Both the position numbers and the translations under genes were made by a program. DNA of 64,000 nucleotides from Desmodus rotundus (Eukaryota > Chordata > Mammalia > Chiroptera > Phyllostomidae). Numbering within the stretch: position 1 is the first letter of the stretch; each line of letters opens with the position of its first letter. This document shows, piece after piece, positions 56,241 to 64,000 of this stretch. Under the pieces are notes generated by a model. The model was not told the origin of the DNA. It did not search any database and worked only from the letters and a program-made list of their open reading frames with translations. Location: contig NC_071389.1 of assembly GCF_022682495.2 (NCBI RefSeq), forward strand, positions 174,282,056 to 174,346,055. Direction: 5' to 3'.

Positions 56241-58043
56241 TATCTTTTTAATGTATATTTTATTGATTATGCTATTACAGTTGTCCCCATTTTTTTCTCC
56301 TTTTTATCCCTACCTCCACCCTGCAACACCCCCATCCTCCAGCATTCCCCTGCCCTTAGTTCATGTCCATGGGTTGTACACACCAGTTCCTTGACTTCTC
56401 TGTTTCCTATACTCTTCTTGTCCTCCCCCTGTCTATTTTATGCCTACCAATTATGCTTCTTATTCCCTGTACCTTCCCCCCCTCTCCCCCTCCCCCTCCC
56501 CACTGATAACCCTCCATGTGATCTCCATTTCTGTGATCCTGTGCTAGTTGTTTGCTTAGTTTGTTTTTGTTTCTGTTTTCTAGGTTCAGTTGTTGATAGT
56601 TGTGACTTTATTATTATTTTACTGTTTGTATTTTTTATCTTCTTCTATTTCTTAGATAAGTCCCTTTAACATTTCATCTAATAAGGGCTTAGTGATGATG
56701 AACTCCTTTAACTTGACCTTATCTGGGAAGCACTTCATCTGCCCTTCCATTCTAAGTGATAGCTTTGCTGGATGTAAATTACTTACCTTAGGATGTAGGT
56801 CCTTGCCTTTCATGACTTCAAATACTTCTTTCTAGCCCCTTCTTGCCTGTAAGGTTTCTTTTGAGAAATCAGCTGATAGTCTTATGGGCACTTCTTTGTA
56901 GGTAACTGTCTCCCATCCCCTTGCTGCTTTTAAGATTCTCTCCTTATCTTTAATCTTGGGCACCTTAATTATGATGTGCCTTGGTGTGTTCCTCCTTGGG
57001 TCTAATTTCTTTGGGATTCTCTGGGCTTCCTGGAAGTCTATTTCCTTTGCCAGACTGGGAAAGTTTTCCTTAATTATTTGCTCAAATATGTTTTTAATTT
57101 CTTGCTCTTCCTCTTCTGACAGCCTTATGATTCAGACATTGGAGTACTTAAAGCTGTCCCAGAGGCTTCTAAGCCTCTCCTCATTTTTTTGAATTCTTGT
57201 TTCTTCATTCTGTTCTGGTTAGATGTTTACTTCTTCCTTTTGTTCCAAATCATTGATTTAAGTCTCAGTTTCCTTCCCTTCACTGTTGGCTCCCTGTACA
57301 TTTTCATTTATTCACTTTGTATACCCTTCATCCCTTCCTTCATTTTACAACCCAGCTCAATCAATGCTGTGAGCATCCTGATTACCAGTGTTTTGAACTC
57401 TGCATCAGGTAGGTTGTCTATCTCCTTGTTGCTTATCTTTTTTTCTGGAGTTTTCATCTGTTCTTTCATTTGGGCCATATTTCTTTGTCTCAGCACACTT
57501 GTTATGTTGTAAGGGGAGGAGCTTTAGGTATTGACCTGAGTGGGGCAACCGTCTTTGCTGCATTGTGGTACTGTCTGTGGGGGAGGGGTCAGAGAAGGAA
57601 CAAAGCTGCTGGCTTGCTCCACTCTAATCCCACTATCCATCACTTCCCTCACTTCCCACAAGTGGATTGTGCCCTTTCAGGTGCTGATTCCCAGGTGGGT
57701 AAGTTTGTGGGAACTCTCTTGTGAGACAGAGTTTCTCCTGCCTTGGCAACCCCCACAGGATTTTACAGTTAGAGGTTTTGAGTCTTTAGTTTCCTGGTCA
57801 GCCAGCTCCTGCCCCACCCGTGTGGCCTGCAGGCTTGCTGCGGGTCCTCTCTGCCCAGCTGCCCATCTCCACCCCTCCTACCCATCTGGATAGATGTTTA
57901 TTTAACTCCTTGGCTGTTAGAGTTCCATTCAGTTTGACTTTCTGGCAGTTCTGGCTTTTTATTGTTTTTAAACTGTTATCCTCCTTTCGGTTGTGCAAGG
58001 AATCAAAGCGTTTATACCTACGACTCCATCTTGGATGGAACCC
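56241..58043 (-). mobile_element. Second complete ORF2-less half-L1 (HAL1-like) retrotransposon
   Basis: Same architecture as the copy at 19.15-21.18 kb. The minus strand begins with a 'tccatccaagatggagtcgt' 5' end and a GC-rich 5'UTR, then ORF1 pieces, then the 3'UTR with complement landmarks GTTCATGTCCATGGGTTGTA and CCAATTATGCTTCTTATTCC. The A-rich end (complement of TATTTTATTGATTATGCTAT) closes it. Target duplications CCAAACGAAAGAATTTT (56224-56240) and CCAAACAAAAGAAATTTT (58044-58061) differ by one substitution and one indel. Length is about 1.8 kb, so nothing the size of ORF2 (about 3.8 kb) was ever part of this insertion. Confidence 0.87.
57308..57496 (-). pseudogene. HAL1/L1 ORF1 N-terminal fragment
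   Basis: 62 codons homologous to the N-terminal part of the other copy: both share the 'LxDxEFKTLVIRM' type segment (here LPDAEFKTLVIRMLTALIEL). The C-terminal domain is still recognisable on the minus strand at about 56970-56670 but is interrupted by a TAG in place of a Trp codon near 56835. Inactive. Confidence 0.75.
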
Positions 58044-58061
58044 CCAAACAAAAGAAATTTT

Positions 58062-59837
58062 AAACCAAACTAAAGAATCCAGCCAGGGCCTCCAAACTAA
58101 GGATTTTTTTAAACTATACTATACCCACACATAGAATTCAAAAATGGGACCTGACAAATTATTTATGTAATAAGATGTAATTACTGATCATAAGACATAA
58201 CCAAAAAAGCTTTTTTTTCACAAGACAATAAATAGAACAGGCCATATGAAATCTCTGCAACTTCATCTTCTTCCTTCTGTAAGTGAAGATTTCATTACTG
58301 GTCCAACCTTTAGAAGGAAAGTCAGCCTTCTGTAGTCTTGTCCTGGCTTGGAAAATGGTAGGTGTAGATCTAATTTAACATGATTCAAGAGAGATTTCAA
58401 AGGGCTTACAGAAATGTACATATACTAGGAAATAAAAAATAGATGAGGAAATCAAAATAAAAGAGAATGAAGAGAGAACTATCCAGAGATAGATCCCTGT
58501 TTTCTGCACTTTCAACTAACAGCATAGAAGCTTGTGTCTTTAGACTTAGACAGTGTAGGATTTGCAGATATGGGCCAGAAATGTGATTGCCCAATGACCA
58601 AAACAAAGAAAGAGCCATTATTTTTTCAAAATTCACAAAAGACCTATCAGAAAATAAAAACAACTAGTTGCTCAAAAGAAATGCACCTTTTCTGAGAACT
58701 GGAAACCTGAGAAGAATCTATTCTACATTCTTGGAGCTGAAAATCATGTTTTGTATGGACCACAATTAACATTTGTAGTAATGTAGTTACTAACATTAAC
58801 TAACAGGTTCTTTTCACATTATGGTTTCCATCACAGGAATGCACTAGAGCCCAAGGTAGTACATTTGTTCTTACCTATGCTTATTGTCAGCACTACTGAC
58901 TTCCCAGGTGGTTTCAGGGAAGTGGGGCTGGGAGAGAAAGACCTGGGAAGGCAAGTGTGTTCATGCAATCACTAATTGGCAGGAATGCACTTCAACTGGC
59001 AACATTGCCTGAGGCTCCAGGTGATTTCTCTTGCAATACATGCTCCCTACCCAACCTTTGTTTCTCTATCTTCCCCAGGTTCTGGGCACAGGCTTCTGAA
59101 TAACAGGCATCTTATCACTGAACAAAGATGTTACAGTCAGAAATTAGGAGCCGTCACGTTTACATATTTCCAATCACAGGTTTTTGCTCAATAAAATTAA
59201 GTGCTTCAAATATCTCTATTGTGAACATCACAAAATAGTAAACTCAGTGGCAGAATCGGGGGGTGTGTATTACACTGTACAAAAAGAACCACGCTGTTAT
59301 AAACAACTGAAGTCATCACAGTTGAATATTCTAACAATTCTCACCAATGCACCTTTCAAGTAACCACTCGGTACAATTTGATGACAATTATCTGGGTTAC
59401 AAATGGCCTGTCCTAATGGACAAAGCTCTGGATCAAGTACATGCTGCCCCAGCACAGCAATTTCCAGTCTGGCCCCAGAAGACTAGAGAAAGTCATTTTC
59501 CAAGTTACAACAAGTACCTGACCTATACATGCCTTCTATGTGATGTGCGAGCTGCCGTTGCCACACTGGACCACCTACTCTAAGGCTTCTTACTATAACT
59601 CTTGTTTCCTCCAGCTGTGCAAAAAGTTTTAAAGGCATTTGTTGGTCTTTGATAAATTGGAAAAAAATCCTTCTTGTCTAAAACAAACCAAAAACAAACA
59701 AACAAAAAAGCCATCTCTTTCCAGAGGTTTGATATTATCAGAGTTTATTTTCAGAATAGAAATAATCGTCCATCTACTTCACCTAACTAAGTCCAGCTTT
59801 CTTATTATTTTTGTTTTGCTTAACAACTAGTCAAATT
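58062..59837. other. Unique sequence, nothing firm
   Basis: ORFs at 58406-58663 (minus) and 59347-59583 (plus) have no recognised domain. The segment about 59400-59480 ('gacaaagctctggatcaagt', 'ccagtctggccccagaagac') faintly resembles an L2 ORF2 piece. Not called. Confidence 0.4.
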
Positions 59838-60045
59838 TCATGAGTGCTTATTCCTGCTGGGCACATTCCTAAGTGCTTTGACTGACATGCATAACGTCAT
59901 TTTATGCCCAGGATAACCCCATGAAATTATCCCCATTGTACAGAATCATGTGTTCAAGGTAACTCAAATATGACAAAATTCTAGAATTCAAACTCCAGGT
60001 TTGTCTGAACATGGGCCTACATCTTTAACTATATGCACTATAAAC
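59838..60045 (-). repeat. MIR SINE
   Basis: 'catgagtgcttattcctgct', GGGCACATTCCTAAGTGCTT, 'cgtcattttatgcccaggat', AACCCCATGAAATTATCCCC and 'gaattcaaactccaggtttg' follow reversed MIR. Confidence 0.8.
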
Positions 60046-60424
60046 TTACTAATTTTGCGGTAGCTACTAATATTGCAGGTGCATGATTCGCTGCATTAAT
60101 CAAATGTGTGTACATATGTGGATATAGTATATATTTATACACATATTTGGACTGCATTTCAGGTGCATCGTGGCTTAAGTAAACCTTTGGAACACCTCAG
60201 CCGTGTTCATTTTAACTTTTAAAATTAGGGATATTGGGTTTTTCAATTTAAAGAAATCTAGGGATGTGCACAAAAGAAAAAAGCATCTAAATTCCTATGT
60301 TCAAAGATGAGTACTTTCTGATATTTTCTTAACCATAAATGATAGCCTTTTTATTAGGAAAACATTCTAGGTTAATATGTATTTAAAACTTTAACACTGA
60401 TTTTAAAATATTTTTAAAATAAAG

Positions 60425-60640
60425 GTTAGCAAGCTTAGGAGTCAGAAATAAGTTCTAATTCCAGAACTACCACTTACTGGCTGGGTGGCCTTAAGAAGCT
60501 ATTTGACCTCTTGAGCCTGAGATTCCTGGCATGTAAAATCAGAATAGCTATTCTTACATGCAAGTCAAGTCAAGTCCCACTGGGATGTCCTGAAAATTGA
60601 ACGAGACAATATATGTAGAGTGCTTGGGAAATGCTTATTA
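60425..60640 (+). repeat. MIR SINE
   Basis: TTCCAGAACTACCACTTACT, GGCTGGGTGGCCTTAAGAAG, 'ctatttgacctcttgagcct', 'ggcatgtaaaatcagaatag' and GAGTGCTTGGGAAATGCTTA are in MIR forward order. An AGTCAAGTCAAGTCC pentamer run near 60565 is a local slip. Confidence 0.85.
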
Positions 60641-60642
60641 CT

Positions 60643-63400
60643 TGGGAGAAGATGGTGGCAGTGGACATGGTATATTCTTCTTTTCTCTCTCTGAATTGAT
60701 ATATTAAAACAGACAAAGCAATTAGATGTCAAACCAAAAATCCACAGTCAATCTTTACAATAAAGCTCGGTGATTAGATTTCTTAGATACAAATCTCAAA
60801 ATGCAAGCATGTGAGGACAAACTACCATCACCACGAGGGCAGCATGGTGTCAGCATCTGTGCAAAAGACAGCAGAGAGAAGCAAACACAAAGCACCATGA
60901 ACCTTCTTGAGACTGGCCACTGACCCAGTAATGGACGAGGGCAAAGGGAGAGCTCAGTGTGGTGGAATGTAGCGCTTACGAGCTTTCTTCCAGGACAGGG
61001 CTCCCTGTCAAGAAAAGACAATGCACTGAGGAGAAACTGCTGGGATGTAAATCAAAATTGAACGGAATGGGCCCCATAGAGACTAAAGAAGAAAAAGAGA
61101 GAGCGAGAGAGAGAAGTGGAGGAGGAGAACAGAGCCAGGAAGTCTTAGAAACCAACAGAAGAAACAACTCTCTGAAGTTAGAACAGCTGCCCTGAACTGA
61201 GCTTCCACAATTTCAGAAAACTGATTCCACATAAAAATTAGCAGCAGGCAAGTCTCAAAGTCAAATCCTTAGCAAAATTATTAAAAGACAAAAGGGAGTA
61301 AGGAACAGAATAGTATCACTGTAGATAATAAAATCATATCAGGAAGACAGGGACAGATCAAAACTGTAATCTATTTCAAAATGAGCTAAAAGACATTAAG
61401 GAAATAATACAAAATGTAAAAGAACAGTATAAAACAGAATCAGAAAAACTCAGAAATGAGGTGACAGAGCATAGGAAAGAATTATAAATAAATAAAGACA
61501 TTTCAGAAATGAAGACTAAATTAGAAGAAACACAAGAGCAAATAAACATAAAATATGCCTTAAAAATAGAAGGTTAAAAGGAGGAATATTTTAAAAATAC
61601 AAAAACAAATACAGAGATAAACAAGATTAAAGAGAAAGTGGCAAAGAGAAGATAGGCAAAGAAGATTTAAATCACGTAACACAGAAATCCCATCCCTGAG
61701 GAAGAAAACCAAGCAAGAAAGAGGACGAACACTAAAGAATAATTCAAGGAAACTTTCCTGGAATTAAAAGTTAACTAAAGCCAAATATTAAAAGAACACA
61801 CCACCACACATCTGTGAACTCAGAATGAGCAACACCAAGGCATATTGTAATAAAGTCATCAGATTTTAAAGAAAAAAAAATTATTTCAGCATCTAGGGGA
61901 AAAAGGCAAGTAATGTATAAGGGAAAAATAAAGTTACCATTATACTTTACAGCAGCAATGCTTTATGATAGAAAAAAATAGAGCAACCTAATTAACATAT
62001 GCCTTGTTAAGGAAGGAATGTCTAAAAGAAATATAAAGAAAAAGATTATCTTATCCAATGAAAGTGACTTTCAGATATAAAGACACAAAAAAACTGTTAT
62101 CACATGTAAGAACTCAAGGAATATCATTCCCATGAGCCCTTCCTAATGAATATGCTAGAAATGAGCTTCAGAGAACCAAAATCACTAGAAAGACATAGAT
62201 ACAAGGACTGATGGTGAGGACTAAATATATAAAACATACAGTTATTACAGAAATAAGATCAAATGAGCATTAAAAAGGGAAAGTATAGTATTAATAGCTA
62301 CAAGCTTAGGCAATATAGATATAGTACAACTATAAAAATTAATGGAAGGTGGGGAAAGAGTCTGCAAAAAATTAGTTATTTTTAGTGATCATATTGCCAG
62401 TGGTAGTATTAATATTTGTGTATACAATGATGAAATTGAATAAATAAGCAATGATGAAATATTCTGATTCCATCATCCTCTGTGTCCTTAAGAACTCAGA
62501 TTTTGGTATGGAAGAAAGGAAATAATAAGTTAAATAAAAAACACTATGTTCCTGAAATCTAAGTTAGAACTATCAGTATTCACTCATGAAGTAACTCTGT
62601 CCACCGAAGAGACCTAGAAACGATGACCATCCCTAGCAAACAGACTGCGGTTTTGAAATACCATTTTCCCTGAAAAGCACCTACATGTTCTTAGGGCAGT
62701 AGCTGCTGCCTTACCCAGGCAGGGAATGTACAAGACAAGCCTGGGAAACCCTGTCACACTGAATAGCAAAGCTGTCAAGGAGTCATGTTGAAAGAACGCA
62801 GAAGCCAACCTGAAGAGCCCCCAGCCAAATGCCAGACAATTTGAGCTTTAATAAAAACTATTTAAATGGACAGAATGAGGATTGGAATTCCTTCGCTTGC
62901 AGAAGGGATCAAACACAAGTTGGGTCAAGTGTCTGGACCCAGCTGCCAATTTGTAGGGAATACAGAAGCCAGAAGAATGTGTCAAAGTGAAAAGTTCAGA
63001 CTATGAGAAATTTCAGATCAAATGCCTCAGGTTCTTCAACAGGTAATTTATGAGGAAAAGAAAGAGATGGAGGAGGAAAATGCAGATTACAAGAGATTTG
63101 AAAGGCTTACATTTTAAAAAATAGGTAAGCAAAGTTACAGCGTCTGGGGATACATGCTTTTTGACAAAACTATAAAGAAATGCAAAGAAGCAATTATTAT
63201 AGAATCAGGATAGTGATGACTTTGGGAGCATTGAGATTGGGATGGGGTACATGGAGGAGTTTCTCGGGCAGCAACAAAGCTCTAAAACTGAGTAGAAGCT
63301 ACAGCAAGTGCATTGCTCCTGAATCTATGAATTTCTATGCAATTTTCTGTATCTATGTTTTATTTTACAATAGAAACGTCAAACAAATAATAAGTACTAG
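60643..63400 (+). mobile_element. Ancient HAL1/L1-type element, nearly full length, sense
   Basis: The 5' start TTGGGAGAAGATGGTGGCAG is L1/HAL1-like. A long A-rich body follows, with landmarks close to ancient mammalian HAL1. These include 'aaggaaataatacaaaatgt', AAAAGAACAGTATAAAACAG, AAGGAAACTTTCCTGGAATT, 'gaacacaccaccacacatct' and AAGGGAAAAATAAAGTTACC. The 3' part has TCAGGATAGTGATGACTTTG and 'ggagtttctcgggcagcaac', an L1-like 3'UTR. No RT-like segment is seen, and the length fits a half-L1. All frames are full of stops. It could instead be an internally deleted old L1. Confidence 0.55.
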
Positions 63401-64000
63401 CTTTACTTAAAACAAAACTGACAACATCTCCAAACAAAATAATAAGCAGCTAAGTGGTAAAAGAGATTCCAGATTAAGATGCTCTAAGAAAGTGTCAGGA
63501 AATACCTGGAGTTGGCTTTAATCTTAGGAACTGACCGCAGTGAAGATACGAAATTAAAGAGTTCTGGTTGTTTTCTGGGTCAGAAGAGGAAGTTGTCTAT
63601 CCCCTCAGAATAGGAACTTTTAAAAGAACAAAAGAACAAACCATAAATTATGAAAACAGCAGAAACAAAAGGGGAATAACCTTTGGAAGAACTGGGGTAT
63701 GTTTGGTGCTGGGAGGTGCATTTAACATTCAGCACTTCCGCTGTGAGTGTGAGGAAGAGACATGCAGTGTGATAATAAAGACTCTTGTTCTAGCCCCTGC
63801 CAGCCAGCCTAGCCTTCCTTGATTCTCTCGTTACCGTTTTTCACTTTTTAGAATACATGGGTGTCTGCCCTGAGCTGGAACCAAGACCTAAGCCCAATTC
63901 TCCCTGGAGTGTTTTAACTCTGAAAAGGATGCCCTCTTTTCTGTCTAGAAATAATAAGTGACATAAAATATCTCAAATCTGGCTCTACGGCAGACCAACT
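63401..64000. other. Unique sequence, nothing recognised
   Basis: The 84-codon plus ORF at 63568-63822 has no recognised domain. The window ends without a feature boundary. Confidence 0.35.

Noticed and set aside
1..64000. CRISPR arrays, operons, plasmid or phage features
   Set aside because: No spaced direct-repeat arrays, no dense coding and a mammalian repeat landscape throughout.

Overview
This window looks like vertebrate, specifically mammalian, nuclear DNA. It carries MIR, L2, L1, MLT1-type MaLR LTRs, MER20, MER5 and Tigger relics at high density, no operon-like coding, and no ORF longer than about 160 codons. Five copies of a tRNA-derived SINE of the Ves type, with a CCCTGGCTGGTGTGGCTCAG-like head and an (AAATA)n AAAATCTTTT tail, point to a bat, probably Yangochiroptera. 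So do several L1-lineage 3' ends reading TATTGATTATGCTATTACA on the complement. I identified all families by recalled resemblance, not by a database search.

I could not support any host protein-coding gene, exon, tRNA, rRNA or CRISPR array. The window is best read as intergenic or deep-intronic sequence.

Layout. Positions 1-3.9 kb are mostly unique and AT-rich. Positions 3.9-7.5 kb hold a HAL1/L1 3' stub, an L1 3' end, a possible LTR, two SINEs and one MLT1 LTR. Positions 7.5-15.4 kb are unique sequence with MIR, MER20, MER5 and SINE copies. Positions 15.4-16.5 kb form a repeat-free block that looks like a conserved regulatory element. Positions 16.5-19.1 kb hold an LTR, a MIR and a Tigger element. 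A complete ORF2-less half-L1 (HAL1-like) lies at 19.15-21.18 kb on the minus strand, next to an older L1M at 21.2-22.9 kb. Positions 23-31 kb are mostly unique, with regulatory candidates at 27-27.9 and 30.15-30.85 kb. Positions 31-36.5 kb hold L2 remnants in both orientations and an MLT1 LTR with a nested MITE. Positions 36.5-45.7 kb are largely unique, with L1, L2 and MIR pieces, and one MIR is split by a 118-bp insertion. Positions 45.7-52 kb are a dense patchwork of MLT1 LTRs, L2, a 670-bp mariner deletion derivative, a SINE and a hAT element. Positions 52-56.2 kb are unique plus a GGAA microsatellite and a MER20. A second complete HAL1-like element lies at 56.24-58.04 kb on the minus strand. 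Positions 60.6-63.4 kb look like a much older HAL1/L1 on the plus strand.

The most notable content is the half-L1 material. Two insertions have both ends and target-site duplications, carry 5'UTR, ORF1 and 3' end, and lack ORF2. They must have been mobilised by a reverse transcriptase supplied in trans. Both are dead copies with stops or frameshifts in ORF1.
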